From: Taxillus chinensis
Lineage: Eukaryota > Streptophyta > Magnoliopsida > Santalales > Loranthaceae
Length of the DNA stretch: 64,000 bases
Reading direction: 5' to 3'
Assembly (NCBI GenBank): GCA_023512835.1
Contig: CM042089.1
Coordinates: 23,155,519 to 23,219,518 of the forward strand
Part shown: in pieces, positions 35,021 to 48,817 of the stretch
Position numbering within the stretch: the first letter of the stretch is position 1
Layout of the letters: each line of letters starts with the position of its first letter
Notes under the pieces: model-generated
What the model saw: only the letters and a program-made list of their open reading frames with translations
Told to the model about the DNA's origin: nothing
The model's database searches: none
Made by a program: the position numbers and the translations under genes

Positions 35021-37300
35021 TTTTATTATTGTAAAAAAAATTAGCGAGAGAATTCTATTAAAAGAAAAGTGATTTACACCTTTTCTGAAGCCTATAATGC
35101 ACAATTACTACAACAATATTAGCATTCTTTCTTATATATTGTTAGAACTTATGGCCATGTTCAAAGTTTGGGTATTCATAAAACAATCACAACAATTAGA
35201 GGCATAACTTTTGATCCAAGAGGATGGGGCTACCAAACCCAACACTTTGAAATAATAGAATGAATATCTTTATAAACACGTTACACAAGAACTGGACCCA
35301 GAGATGTGTACCTGAATGGCTGAATCTTATCAAATTAATTTCAAAGATAATATAGCAGAAGCAAGATGATAGAGGAGAAACAAAAATATGAGAATTTAAA
35401 AGGGTGCAAAAGGTGGGAAAACAGGTATTACTTGCACCCCATTGATTTTAATTAATATCATTTCAAACCTCTTGCATACTACCAAGCATACTCATAAAGC
35501 AACATTAATAAATTAAATTGTCTTTAACTTTTTTGATGACATTTTTTCCTACCCTGAAATTCAAAGAAAATAAAGATATATACACAGATTTAAGTGACAT
35601 AAGATAGTTACAGTAAAAACAAATGTGTGCATATTAATTAACATATATATATATATATATATAAATTTTCTAATTCTTATATTATGAATTCAACAAGATA
35701 TGTAGTTAGCATTTAACAATGGATTTTGTTTAAGAGCTGAAAATCATATGCTAATGTTCTTACTAGATGAATATTAATAACATTTTGAATTTACTTGAAA
35801 AATCGTTAATATTAGTAATGATAATAATGCAGGTGCTTCACGATATGTAAAAGTAAAGCAGGATTCAACCGTGTGCTGCTATGATAATCTTTGGATTCGT
35901 TAACCGTTGGATTGGCTTGAAATTTTCAGTATGTATTCTTAGCTTATTTCTCTACAATCTGGACGGTTGGATCGTCATTGTGAGATCTGGAAGAGAGCAG
36001 GTTTATAGAACTTCAGTACTAGCAATGTTGATGGTATTGCTCTCTTCGGGAGTGGCAGTGTTGAATTTCAACATTTATTACACTATAGATTAATAATATC
36101 TTCACCACTGTTCAATCCACCATTATAAATGTTACGTTGATAGATGTAAATTTTAGACAAACTTAATATAAAACATACAAACCATCATTTTATCTCCACT
36201 AGCAATACTAAGAGAAGTACGTGAACAATAAAAGTAGGGAATCAAGCATTATACAGATTATTTTTCCCTAGCCCAACACATTATCAAGCATTGTAATGTT
36301 TTTCACACTCACGTAGAAACTGACAAGGTTATCCATCATGTGACATCGAAGGCTAACAAAGTCACAACAACAATAGTAACAGTAGCAGTATCATAGTAAT
36401 TTACATGGGTGCTAATAAAACTGCAAACACGTCCACTAGTGTCAACATTTCAGTTAATATTTAATTAATTACTATAAGAAAATCATTTTCCTTTCTTTTA
36501 TTTTAAAGTAGGCAAAACGCCTCCAAGTCCAAACACCCTTTGAGTTTCCATGCATGTATTTTACACATGCTGTGTTGTTTAATTGTACTATGATATTTAT
36601 GCACTTATTAGCCTGTGATAAAGCTAGTTTCTCATAACATATACTATTTAAAAATTATAGAACCTTCACTTTTACTAAAATATGGTGTTCATTTTTACAT
36701 TTATAGGTTGGTGACTGGCATTCTAGCCATAACTATATAAATTTTGGTGAGAAGAGGATTTGATTAATTAGGGGGGATTTCTAGAGCATTTTGATGTTTT
36801 GATTGATAGGAGTAATAACCAAATAAAAACAGCAGTATGAAAAGTTTTAAATTTACAAGTAAACAGTAAATAGTAAAATATCAAATGGGAAATAAAAATT
36901 GAAGAAAAGAAATGAATTTATATAGATCTTTAATGCTAACACACCATTTTTTTGTAAAAAAAATGTTTACCGTCTCAAAAAGTTTTGCATAATGGCTTAA
37001 AACAAACTAATAATATGAGCCAGAAAAAATCATTTGCCAAAACCACCCCTATCCGCCATGTCAAACCAGTCACAAAGATTACACACTATTGAAAATGCTT
37101 TTGGGGCCGCATCTTCAACCCAACATCTTCGGCGTTGACTCAAACCCTTTGACTTTGACTCTGCACATCTTCGACTCAACTGTCTTCGGCTTCGACCCAA
37201 CAAGCTTCGAGGCTTCGGCTCTATACATCTTTGGATCTTCAGCTTCGACCCAACATCCTTCGAGACTTCGACTCAAAGGCCTTTAGATCTTCGGATAGTG
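35021..37300. other. Intergenic stretch without recognised genes
   Basis: Mostly AT-rich; short TA run at 35,643-35,661. The block near 35,875-36,090 (gtgctgctatgataatctttg...) reads like worn LTR DNA but no ends were found. At 37,095-37,310 a run of cttcga/cttcgg words resembles arrays seen in the Ty3 LTRs. Confidence 0.5.
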
Positions 37301-37309
37301 TCTTCAGTC

Positions 37310-39389
37310 AAAGACGTTATGTGCAATACATTAAATATTTATTTTAATATTTCTTTTAACGAGCTTTACGTGTTCTGCCTTTTCAGCTTCCAATTCTTTC
37401 TTTACTGCTTATTTTGTATATATTTTCCTTGTATTCTGTAAACTTTAATTTTACATTAATTATGTAATGTTTGATTTCCTTTAGCCATTTATAAATATGG
37501 CTTGCATTATAATGAAAAATGACTGGAATCAATTTGTCTTCTTCAATTATCACGCTTCTTTATTATTATTATTCCAACAATTGGTATTAGAGCCTAAACA
37601 AATCTTAAGGGATTTGTGAGTGAGTGTGAGTGTGTGGTTAACGCCATGGATACTGAAGCTAGTTCTAGTTTTTCTCCAATTACTCCACCAATATTTGATG
37701 GGGATAACTACCAGGATGTGGGCGGTTTGTATGAAGACTCATATGGAGGCTTTGGACGTTTGGGAAGCAATGGAAGAGGGATGCAAGTGGACATATAGGA
37801 TTAAATATGATGCCAATGGCTCCGTTGAACGCTACAAGGCCCGACTCGTGGCCAAGGGATATACGTAACGAAGCCGGGATTGGACTTCTCCGACACGTAT
37901 TCCCCAGTGGATAAACCGGTTACAGATAAAAAATGTTACTTGCTCTAGCAAGATCTCGCGATTGGCATCTCCTCCAACTTGATATAAACAATGCTTTCCT
38001 CCATGGAGATCTCCTTAAAGAAGTATACATGGACATGACCCTTGGTTATAATCCGACGGGTACTCATTTTCAACCTGGATCTTCCACTTCACCTCAACCC
38101 ACTCTTGTATGCCGTCTTCTCAAATTCATCTATGGGCTTCGTCAAGCCTCCCGCCAATGGTACACCAAATTCTCACAGTCTGTTTTACAACTCGGTTTCA
38201 CACAATAAAGGCAAATTACTCTTTTTTTATCAAAGGGACTGGTGACACATTTATTGATCTGCTTGTGTACGTGGACGACATTATAATCCCATCCTTACCA
38301 ACCGTTAATGCTCTTAAACTTCAATTACTACATATTTTTAAACTAAAGGATCTTGGTTCCCTTTGATACTTCCTTGGCCTTGAAATTTCAACATCCGACC
38401 ACAAGATCTTCCCGACACGAGACATTTTACCCTACAATAGCTTAAGAGACCGGGCACTTAGCTTGTAAGCCATTAGCCACACCCATGGAGCCATCCATCA
38501 GACTTACCGCTACGAGATGGTGAACTACTTTCTCCCGCATCTACATCTTCCTACCGCCAGGTTGATTGGCAAGCTTTTATACCTCACTTTATCTAGACCA
38601 GGATATTTGTTACGCTGTCAACAGACTTGCACAATTTCTTGCCGTACCACATTTCCCTCAAATGCAAGCCGCTAATCATCTTCTCGATACCTTAAAGAAC
38701 AGCCAGGTCAAGGCCTTCGTTCTCGCCACACCCCGTTCTCAACTGCGGGCTTTCTCGATGCAGATTGGGGTTCGGGTTCGGACACTCGGTGCTCGACCAC
38801 AAGATATTGTATCTTTTTGGGTGATTCCCTCATCTCCTGGAAGACAAAGAAACAGGCCACAATATCACGGTTATCGATTGAGGCAGAATACAGGGCGATG
38901 GCTTCCACTACCGCAGAGATCATTTGGCTTTAACAACTACTTCATGATTTTCTCGATCCCTCACCATGGTCCAAGCCTCCTATTCTACGATAACCAGGTG
39001 GCCATCCATATTGCTTCCAATCCCACCTTTCATGAATGCACGAAACATATAGAAATAGATTGCCATTTCATTCGGGAGAAGGTATCAACCGGTGTTCTCA
39101 AACCGATGCCGATACGCTCTCAATATCAATTGGGTGATATGTTCACTAAGCCATTACCCTCCACACAATTCCTTCCAATGCCGACCAAGATGGTTGTGTC
39201 AAACCCGTACAAGCCATCTTGAGGGGGTATATTAAGGGTACATTAGGAATTTCTCTAATTGGAACTTGTATATAAATGTACGTGAACAAGTGATAAAGGC
39301 TCATTCTTAACAATAATAAAACAGACGATAAATCATTCGTCTTCTTTCACTTTTATTCTGTTTTCCTGTATTTTCCAATATCCCAACAA
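37310..39389 (+). mobile_element. Collapsed copia remnant with a gag-to-RT junction
   Basis: An LTR-like tail ending attattattccaaca (about 37,576) is followed by a primer-binding-like attggtattagagcc. gag starts at 37,645 ([20 protein letters not shown]) and at about 37,779 jumps directly into RT ([20 protein letters not shown]). RT pieces follow, with LVYVDDIIIPS at about 38,262. RNase H and tail are in broken frames (TKHIEIDCHFIREKV at 39,042; DMFTKPL), then a purine tract (cttgaggggg, 39,219) and a ~160 bp LTR-like end closing CCAACA. The 5' and 3' LTR-like pieces do not resemble each other, so two elements may be joined. Confidence 0.75.
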
Positions 39390-39535
39390 GGGCAACACGT
39401 TTCTAATAAAAAAAAAAAAAAAAAATAAAGTGGGCCCATCTTATGTAGAGTCAAGTAATCGCTAGTCACCGCCGTCCTCATCGTCTACAAGTCGTGTGAC
39501 TCGTGAATGACACACTGACACTGAAAGATAGAGAG
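39390..39535 (+). promoter_or_regulatory. 5' flank of KDSB copy 2
   Basis: Only about 145 bp separate the end of a copia remnant (CCAACA at about 39,389) from the KDSB ATG. The stretch holds a run of about 20 A's at 39,406-39,425 and a mixed-sequence 5' leader. No convincing TATA box is visible inside it, so the natural promoter may have been displaced or may lie within the copia tail, which has a tataaat at about 39,271. Confidence 0.35.
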
Positions 39536-39825
39536 ATGAAGGCGATTTCCGTCTATTCATCTGCATCGGATGGCGGGTCTTGGAGCTCCGGCACTGCCAA
39601 GGTTTGGATCCTGCACGGTGTGGTCGTTGGAGAGGCCGTTGCGGCTGCTGCCGTCGCCCACGCCCGCGGCTATTTCTCCCTCCGGTGACCCCTCAGGTTT
39701 TGCAGACGCGTCATCGGCATCATCCCTGCTCGCTTCGCTTTGTCTTGCTTCCATGGGAAGCCTGTCGCTCTCATCCTCGGCGAGCCCATGATCAAGGTCT
39801 GTCCTATCTTTCCCCATTTATTTTT

Positions 39826-40254
39826 TGTTGGAAAATTATGTCTCACGTCGCAAGAAAAAGGAGAAGTCAAGAAGCTTATATGATAAAGCAGGCCCAAAAA
39901 TGTCACGACGCGTTTTAAAGCCATGCAGGCTGATGTGGCGAGCCCAAAGCGAACAATATTGTGACATACGAGTGGACCGCGCCTTGGCGATCCTAACAAC
40001 TGGTATCGAGCCTAGTTGTCTCGTCGGGTGTTCCATTATATCGAAAGTCTTCTTGGTGTAGTCCGTGGCCGAGCGGCATATCGAATGTACATTGAGGGGG
40101 AGCTCCCATGACGGCCCACATGGTGGTAGCTCATCGGTTTCATAGGTGTGTCTCTAGCCTATGCTATGGTTCGATATATGACAAGGGGAAGATTGTTGGA
40201 AAATTATGTCTCACATTGGAAAAAAAAGCGAAGTCAAGAAGCTTAAATGATTTC
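39826..40254 (+). mobile_element. TRIM-type retroelement remnant in KDSB intron 1, copy 2
   Basis: Copy of the element at 148-582: LTR 39,826-39,998, primer-binding-like tggtatcgag right after, truncated second LTR from 40,194. The differences from copy 1 are short indels, several at CAG triplets. Confidence 0.7.
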
Positions 40255-40607
40255 TTAGGAGTAAAAAATGAAAGAAAAAAAGAGAGACGTAAAATGAATT
40301 GCATTTTCATGCCAAAAACAATGCAATTTCTCTAATTGGATACAGTTTGACTATACTCGTACGGTTTTTATCTGAATTGAAGAGAATGGGGTGTGGTTAA
40401 GATGTTGGTGGCGTAAGTCTTGAGGTTGGTGGATCTGTTTTTGGTGGGGGGAGGTAAGACTTAGGAGGGCTGCGACTTAGTACTAACTATATATATATAT
40501 ATATATTAATGTTGTCCCTTCTAGAATCTAAGTTTATGTTCATGTGACATAGCGAAGAATGTAGGAAGTAGGATCATGATGGTGATTAGAGATCATGTAG
40601 TCATGTG

Positions 40608-41040
40608 TTACTTGCTTATATGGAATCTCACAGTTGGTGTTTTTGGTGGCACATTGTAGATCACTTTTAGAGTATATTTAGATTCAGTTGGAAATATTAG
40701 AAGCATGCGAGGCAATGCTCTGACTTGATTTCTTTCCAGTGTAATGGAGAACTTTGAGGTCCAATTTGACAGTACTTTTAGGGATACTTGCAAAAGCGTC
40801 AAGCACATTGACTAGTGCTAGTTTGAAATTATTGGATATTTCTAGAGAATAGGTTCGCAGATAGATGTGACATTTTCCAAAACGACTGTCATAGTAGTCC
40901 GAGTTATCGCTTCTTAGTCTATTTACAAATTTCATGAATGTGGGACTCAGTAATTGTAATTTGGAATTTAAACAAGAAACAGAGATGGAAACAAAGCTAC
41001 CATTCTTCTTGGCTTTCGCTTTTCTAGATTTGTTAAGCAA
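40608..41040 (-). other. Unassigned minus-strand coding-like fragment, copy 2
   Basis: Duplicate of 867-1332. The open frame is interrupted at different places by one-base differences. Family unknown. Confidence 0.3.
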
Positions 41041-41070
41041 GCAATAAATGTTAACTTGATTTGTGACTTG

Positions 41071-41233
41071 ATGTTACTTTCCGTTTCCCCTTTTACTTGG
41101 TTTTGATATTTATACTTCTTATTCTTGTAATAGGCTCGTGGATCGCATCATTTAAACATCATTACATTTATATGCTCATCTTTTAGTTATTATTTTATAG
41201 AGAACATAGGAAAGGGGAAACGGAAAGTAACAT
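41071..41233. mobile_element. 163 bp inverted-repeat (MITE-like) element, copy 2
   Basis: Duplicate of 1401-1563, with both terminal inverted repeats intact. Confidence 0.6.
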
Positions 41234-43702
41234 GTAATGAAATAGCATGGACGGTCAAAAGTAGAATTATTGTTTGAAATAAAGGTGAATCATAGTGTCA
41301 ATGTAATCACTGAGTTTTATTATTATTACTAGAATATATGTGAACTATATATTGTTATTGTGAGTCCTATCTTAGGCAAAGCTTTAGGTGAGCACTACCA
41401 AATGGAACCCAACAAACTACAAATTAATTCATTCCAAGTGCATGGATTAAAAGAATATGAAAAACTACTAAATTTAAATTTTCAAAATTTGTACTTTTCA
41501 ATTTTCTTCATAAATTTCTATGCCATTAAATTAATTATAAAATTTATTGTGCAATATCTTTGCTTTTTAGCTAATGGTCCAAATTATTTTTGAGCCACTA
41601 GAATCTCCTTAAGATCATCGCTCTCACTCCCTGTATATGTAATTGTGATTTGTGATAAGATTCAAGACAATAAGGCATTTTTACTAATAAATGAAATCCG
41701 AAATATAAAAATAGTTAGTTTGCTATTCGAGAGGCAGCCATATCTCTCACTACAATTAACCTACTAATTGAATCCTTCAAAATCCTATGCCCTCCATCAA
41801 ACCCGTTTACTCTATTTGAATCAAAACCCTTAACTCCCAATTTTAAAAAACCAACTTACCCTTTTGCTTTGCGCCTAACATAAGGGAACTGTTCTTGAAT
41901 CACATCAAATGGGTCCCAAGTTGCTTCATAACCAGGTAAATGCTTCCATCGAATCAACACCTCTGTTGTGCCCTATCTACCTGGGCATCTTTCGCGTTAT
42001 CCTCCTCGTCACACACCATCAAGACTTGTCGTGTGCGGTCCCTATGGGATCCTGGAGAAAATTTCTCTTGACACTGAAAACACAATTCTTTGGCTCTCTT
42101 GTCCTAAACCTCAGTCTTGGTGAGGTGTTTCGCTCTCCTTAGGGGTATCTTGTTGGAACCCCATCGTTTGAGTTCTCTCCTCTCCCAGTGGTAAGTTGAG
42201 GCAAGGTGAAGACTGCACTAGATTAGTCTTGTAGTCCTGCTCCATTGCATTTTTATCATCGGTCATTTGTGGCAATTCCATTGGCTCCTCGATTCCTCCC
42301 AGGTTTAGCGAATGAAGGGACTGCTTATATATCTGACTTCAACCCTTTCATAAAGTTGTCTTCCAATACTGCATCGTAAATTTGTTCTAGGCATCTCGAT
42401 AACACTTCAAACTTTTCTCTATATTCCTTTATTGTTCGGTCATGGGTTAGAGCTATAAATTGCCCTACTTTAGTGGCTTTAAACCATGGTAGTAGTTGGC
42501 CCTTGAACTCCCCTCATGCCCTCAACAGTTGTCGCTATTTGTGTCACAGGAACCATGTTAGCGCCTTACCCTCCAAGAAAACTCCCGTTGTTGTCAGCTT
42601 TTTCATGTTCGAGACACCATTAAGGGTGAAATAGCATTCTACCTGATACAACCATCCTAATGTATCTTTCCCGTTGAGTATGAACATTTTTAATTTCCAA
42701 ACTTAAAATCTATCCCCCATTAAGGATGCTTGTGCCAATTCCATGCTATAGGGGGCCCTACCACCATTCCAACCCTCTCTTCTCTCTTGGTTTCCAACCC
42801 TCTCTTCTCTCTTGGTTTCCAAAATAACCAACCCAAGAGCCATTCCCCACTTCAGCCCCTTGCCCCCAACAAGGCCCGACCATAGTGGGTCACACCTTTT
42901 TGCCCCACTCCTCCTTCATCCCAACAAGCTCGCTCTTCTCTCCTTTGTCCCGCCCCATACTTCCTCTTAGGTAGTGTTGCAGCTCCATGCTAGTCCTCCC
43001 CCAGCCTTGGCGCATCCCCAAACAGCATTGTCTGTCGACCACCGTTCTACTCTAGCCATTGTCCCAACTTCCTAGGGTTTGGTCCTCCAAAGAAACGAGA
43101 TCGCTCATTGGGCTTTCTTAGGCCACTACACGCCCCATGGTGGCCCGACCTCCTCTGGTTTGTAACTCGGACTGTCTTCTCCTGTAATGACCCTTGTTTT
43201 GGGTAGAACAAGATGGAACGAAGATGAACAATACCCTGGGCGGCAACGCTTGGGTCGAAAGGTGGAAGACCCGATGATTTGGGTCGTAAGGTCGAAGACC
43301 GAGAGTCGAAGTTCGAAGGTTTGAGGGTCGAAAGTTAGATCGTCGAGACGGATCTTCGAGTCTGCGTTTCCAGCGAGTCTTCGAAGGAGTGTTTCTACGA
43401 GTCTTCGTGGCTTGGTTGTTAGAGAGTGTAATGAGCTCAAGTGGGAGCGTGTAGAGGCTGCGTGTGACAATGACCATGTTCGGATTGTGGGTATTTTGTC
43501 CTGTGTGGAAGCGGAGTGGTTAGTTCATGTTTTATTTATCAAAACTATGTCATTTTGATGGTGTGTTTCATTTATCAAAACTATGTCGTTTTGATGGTGG
43601 GATTTCATTTATCAAAACTATGTCGTTTTGATAAGTGAGGTCTATATAAAGAGGAGCTCTCTTTATTTTAGGTTTAGGGTTTTTGTTGTCGGCCGCGCGG
43701 CC

Positions 43703-43704
<2 letters not shown>

Positions 43705-43742
<38 letters not shown>
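43705..43742 (+). repeat. (GA)n microsatellite in the solo LTR, copy 2
   Basis: About 19 GA units, the counterpart of 4042-4089. Confidence 0.95.
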
Positions 43743-43747
<5 letters not shown>

Positions 43748-44274
43748 TTGAGAGAGAGAGCTCCAGTTCGTGGCTGTCGTTGTCATTCCCGTGGTTGGAT
43801 GGCGTTAGGCGTGGAGGCAAGAGCGTGGAGGATCTTTGAGGTAGGGGTTTTGTCTTCTTGTACCTAATTCGGGATTAGGCCCTGTGGTGAATGAACCGTT
43901 GAATATCGTTCTTGTTATTATATTATTTATATGTAAATTCATATAGGTGTGATCTCCTATATGGATGTTAGCCTTCAATGGCGTGTTGTTTGGATATATA
44001 TATATATATGCCCAAAGTGTTTGAAATTATGCCTATGAGGCTGTGCATATTATGTGTTTGAGGTTATGCCTGTGAGGCCACGCACGTCAAGTGTTTGAAG
44101 TTATGCCTGTGAGGTCGTGCATATTATGTGTGAGATTATATCTCGTGTGGCTGGGTTTGTGAGCCTGTGAATATATGCATGCTAAGTGTTCGATGTTATT
44201 CCTGTGTGACTAAGCATACTAAGTGTTTGATGTTAAGCCTGTATGGCCATGTGTCTTGTGTGTTTGCTTGTACA

Positions 44275-44520
44275 CCCGGTGGTCATGGAAGCCTGGGACA
44301 TTTTGTGGAACCCGGTGGTGTGGGAAACCGGGACTATTTTGTGGAACCCGGTGGTTGTGGAAGCCCAGGATGTTTTTGGGAACCCGGTGGTTGTGGAAGC
44401 CCGGACGTTTTTGTGAAACCCGGTGGTCGTGGAAGCCTGGGATCGCTCTTGAAACCCGGTGGGCGTGGAAGCCTGGGATCGCTCTTGGAAACCCGGTGGT
44501 TGTGGAAGCCCAGGATGCTC
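44275..44520 (+). repeat. Seven-unit ~36 bp minisatellite in the solo LTR, copy 2
   Basis: Counterpart of 4622-4870 with seven units. Several units differ from copy 1 by ctg versus tcg or cg. Confidence 0.9.
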
Positions 44521-47500
44521 ATGTGTTAACTTGTGTGGGTCGTTTGAAATATTTGTTTTTCTTTGATGGCTTACCATTATATTGGTTGAAATAATTGTAT
44601 CACGACACTGCACTTGTTCACACGGCATGTAGATGCTAGGAGCATGAGATGGGTTGGGGAGACATGATCCCTACTGAGCTGTGGTTGCTCACCCCTCTTA
44701 CTGTGTTTGTTTTCTTCACAGGAACCTACAGGCGTTAGGTGGGGACACCAAGGTGGAAGACTTTTTGCCTTGTGGCTTTACTCCTTTTGTTATTTGAGTG
44801 TTTTGTCAAATGTTATGTTGAGACTATTGTAACTACAATTGGAGATGATGTAATGGATTTTGGAACTTAATAAAGATAAGTGGTTCGCTTTTTTGCTATT
44901 TATTGTGGATTATTATGAATGTGTTAGATTTTTGTACATCTATCCCTTGCCCACTGGGTGGGTAAAGGGGAGTCACAAACCGGTTTCCTTGGGTTGGAAA
45001 TCCGGGGCGTGACATCTTCGGCCATGAACTCTTCTGCTCCATGAGGTCTAGTCATGATCCATCAATTCCAATGATGCCTCGAGCTACGTGCTCCCTATGC
45101 TGGTGCCAAACGGGCCTCCTGAGATAGACCTTCTTTCTTGTGGTCCATAGCTCTTAACACTATTGTGTCTAGCCATGATCCATTTGCCCTGCGTTTCGGT
45201 GTCGCAGAAGCGTCCGACACTGATACGTTCGCGACACGGGATTGACACGTAAGCAACACGCTGGTCAACGCATCGTGACTTTCTTCTCCTTGGATACGCT
45301 TCGTCAACATGTCGAACACGTGAGAGAAGTAACGATACATTGCTTCTTAAAAAAAACAAAGAGAAATACCTAATCGTAATGCAAGAGGTAGTGAGCGCAG
45401 CATTCAACTTCGTTACTCATTAGAGCCCGCCGCGCCGTTTGCCCCCTTCGAGGCTTCGCCTCGCCCTTGCTGGCTTGCCCTCACGTCGCCAGATGCCAAC
45501 TCATCATCAATTCGTCATCGAGTCCATCAAAAGTCGTCATCATCTTCAATTATTTGTGGCGTGAGTCACGTGACGTGACCGGGCGTGTATGGTGTGAGTC
45601 GCTGACTTTGTATAAATTGTTTAAATTATTTGTTTCGTAAGTTTCGTTTATGCTTTTATGTAGAAGTCCTGACTCATATAAATATTTAAATTGTTTATTT
45701 AATTGTTAAAAAATTTAAATTTACAATATTTATTTTTTATGTATTCAATTATAAATTTAATTATAATTAATTAATTAAAAATATATATTAATTAACATAT
45801 TATCAAAATATCAATACTTTAAATAAACACGTATCGTTTCGTGTCGCGTATCACGTGTCGCGTCTCTGTGCAACATTGTTCTCGATGTCGGAGAAGATAA
45901 CCCCAAGATGAGAGCCCTTGGCACTGTCCTTGTGGGTTCAAGTTACGTGTGCACTCCTCCCCCGGTCCTTTCTCTCTTTGTTGTGATGCTAGTCGTGGGT
46001 CATGTTTCCCCCAGGGATATCGTTCGCCACCACACCCTTGGCCAATGGAACGATCAGAGGGTTTTGTTAGAATTCCATTAGTTTTTGCAGCATGGCTTTC
46101 AAGGTTGAGACCTATTGTTTGGTGGCATTGAATCACTTGTCGATGAGGGCCTTGATCGAGTCGACATCCGCCTCCTTTTTTTCTTTAAAGACCAAGACTT
46201 TCTTCGCCGCCATTGGTCCTTGAAAAACTGTGCTTCGATACCAATTTTGTAAGAACCAAGACAATCGGGCACTTTTACTAATAGGTGAAATACGAAAGAG
46301 GAACAATCATCTCTCCCACTTACAATTAACCTACTAATTGAATCTCCCAAAATCTCATGCCCTTCATCAAACCCATATGCCCAAAACCCTTAACCCTCAA
46401 TTAAAAAGACCAATCTGCCTAACATAAGTTTTCATAGGCTTGGACCTAACAAACTGGTACATGGCAGTTCCCAACTTTGTTTTTGGGTTGAAATAAATCA
46501 CTCAGTATATACTGGTAAAATTGTCGGGCGCCAGTCCTCTTTTTTATTAGTTTCTAATTCTAGTGTCTTCATGGTTCAGTTGTAGCGACAGATGATGAGA
46601 AGATTGCAGTGTGCTGTCGAGGATTTGGTGCTGATGTGATAATGACTTCAGTATCTTGCCGAAATGGTAAAATACCTCTTCTTTGTTATTTGTTAACCAA
46701 GTAGCTTACAGTATGTTTTATGAATTTTTTGTACTTCTTAAATTTCAAGGTACTGAACGTTGCAATGAAGCGCTTCAAAAGCTTGAGAACAAATACGATG
46801 TTGTAGTCAATATTCAAGGTGATGAGCCTCTTATTGAACCCAACATAATCAATGGAATTGTTGAAGCCCTACGGGTACATATGTTATTCTTGAACTGCCT
46901 TAAGATGGAAGTATACTTCATTAAGCATTTAGTAACTATAATGAACAAAGGGATGTCCTCCCTGTAGGCATCCCCTGATGCGGTTTTCAGCACTGCAGTG
47001 ACATCCTTAAAACCAGAAGATGGATTTGATCCTAATAGGGTGAAGTGTGTTGTCGACAGCTATGGTTATGCAATCTATTTTTCAAGGGGGCTAATTCCAT
47101 ACAATAAGTGAGTCCTTTGTGTAGTATCTTGGTGTTGCATGGCACACCACCGACTTATTGGGAGATTTTCTATCGATACGACACTTTAATTTTATTTATT
47201 TATTTATGTATTTGCTAATCAACCCAACTACAAACTCTGGCAGGTCTGGGAAAATCAACCCAAAGTTCCCATACTTGCTTCATCTTGGCATTCAGGTAAA
47301 AAGTAGTGTTTCTTTTGAAACTGCAGGTTTGCCTATCTATTTACCATGGTTGATTGTACACAAATGGTTTTCTTCTTGCCTTGTCGAGCTATGATGTGAA
47401 GTTCTTAGATACATATCCTGATCTCCCCACTACCCCATTACAACTTGAAGAAGATCTGGAACAGCTCAAAGTCCTTGAGCATGGGTATAAGACGAAGGTA

Positions 47501-48817
47501 CTACGTGATTCACTTTTGTTTTTTTGTCCACAAGTTTTTTCCTAATGTATTATGAAGTAACTTGGGAATTTGTAATTTCCCAAGAAGTTCACCACTGTTA
47601 AAGCCAAAATCACTAAAACATTATTAGGGGGGCCTCTATTATAGCATTATTGGGAACAGGCTATAAGGAAAACATGCAAGTTATTTTTTTGTTCATCACA
47701 CAATGGGTGCTTTAATTCATGTAAGGAAAACATATATTCCTCAATGCATATACATTCCCCCCCTGTTCATGTCCATGTAGTTACATTAGTGAAAATGAGT
47801 GTCTACTTACCCTCTTATAGTCTTGATTAATTTATTTCTAATGTCTTCCTTGTTTTAGATTTCAGATTTTTGACTGCTGCTCAATACGGTTTATGATTGT
47901 TATTATGTAATTTCTATATATTGAATTTCTTTCTTTGCTTAAATTTGGTTTTAAGATGGAATTTGAGCATGTAAGACTGTATGAAGCAGTGGCACGGTGG
48001 CTAGAGGCATGCCAAATTTTAATTTGGAGATCAATTATATGGTTGTCTTTGCTTTATGTTGCACTATCATAAAGTAAGGCAATACTCTTGTTTCTTTTTA
48101 TTATCATGGCAGGAAGAGGTTGCCTTATAATTGTGATGATCCAGCGCGCATTTCATAAACTACCTTTGTGTATCTATCCAATATGGGTGCCTTAAAAGGA
48201 ATAATGACTTGTTAGTGGAAAATCTTCTAATGTATAATTTCCATGATCACGATTGCCTTAGTTGAAAAAGCTTTACAGGTCATGATTGTCAGTTGAAAAA
48301 GCTTTATACATGCCTTTTCCTTTGCAGGTTATAAAAGTCGATCATGAGGCTCATGGAGTCGACACACCGGAAGATATTGATAAAATAGAATCATATATGC
48401 GCGAGAGAAACATACTGTAATCAATAGCGACTCATATGCAGCTATAAGCATGCTGGTTGGCTTGTGTTCTTTTACCGGTTGCGGTTAGTTGAACTTAGTT
48501 TTTTTTCCCTTAGTCCTGCAGGACGGGGAAAAAAAAAAGCTTTTTGCGAGCCATTTCCTTTATAAAATCTGAATGTTTGTACGTGTGTCATAAAACACAG
48601 TATTTCTGCTTGTTACAACAAACGGATGTCCAACACAACAGTGGCTATTGTGAATAAAATAAAATAAAATAAATCTCTTTCATCTTTCGGCCCGGCGGCG
48701 ACTTCTTCATGACCAGACCAAAAAATTCATCTTTCACCAGTTTTCAGAGAAACTTTAAAACCTTCATATAACACGCTGGATTTTCATCACGAATCTCTTT
48801 ATCAACCGCCATTTCCG

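Larger units (their letters stand above)
43183..45014 (+). mobile_element. Solo LTR of a large Ty3-gypsy element, copy 2
   Basis: Duplicate of 3517-5361. Here the start reads TGTAATGACC and the end GGGGCGTGACA. Seven minisatellite units are kept. Confidence 0.75.
41651..46424 (-). mobile_element. Ty3-gypsy chromovirus remnant, antisense, copy 2
   Basis: Duplicate of 1981-6770, with the same internal deletion and the same nested solo LTR. LTRs lie at about 41,651-41,880 and 46,248-46,424. Confidence 0.75.
39536..48420 (+). pseudogene. KDSB: CMP-Kdo synthetase, copy 2, with in-frame stop and lost splice acceptor
   Basis: Exons: 39536-39796, 46580-46666, 46750-46874, 46968-47107, 47244-47295, 47387-47497, 48328-48420. 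Exon 1 encodes the N-terminal anchor (KVWILHGVVVGEAVAAAAV) and then the RVIGIIPAR start of the catalytic domain. The ATG at 39536 is chosen because the anchor follows at family-like spacing; an in-frame ATG at 39503 is possible. Damage: TGA at 39686-39688 before the catalytic domain, and the exon-6 acceptor reads CG at 47385-47386 where copy 1 has AG. Exon 6 itself is in frame here, unlike copy 1. Exon 1 reads ALSCFHGKP, where the family has a conserved Arg before the FxGKP-like stretch. Both odd residues could come from CpG-to-TpG changes. No match to the short second exon was seen in the 6.8 kb intron. Confidence 0.88.
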
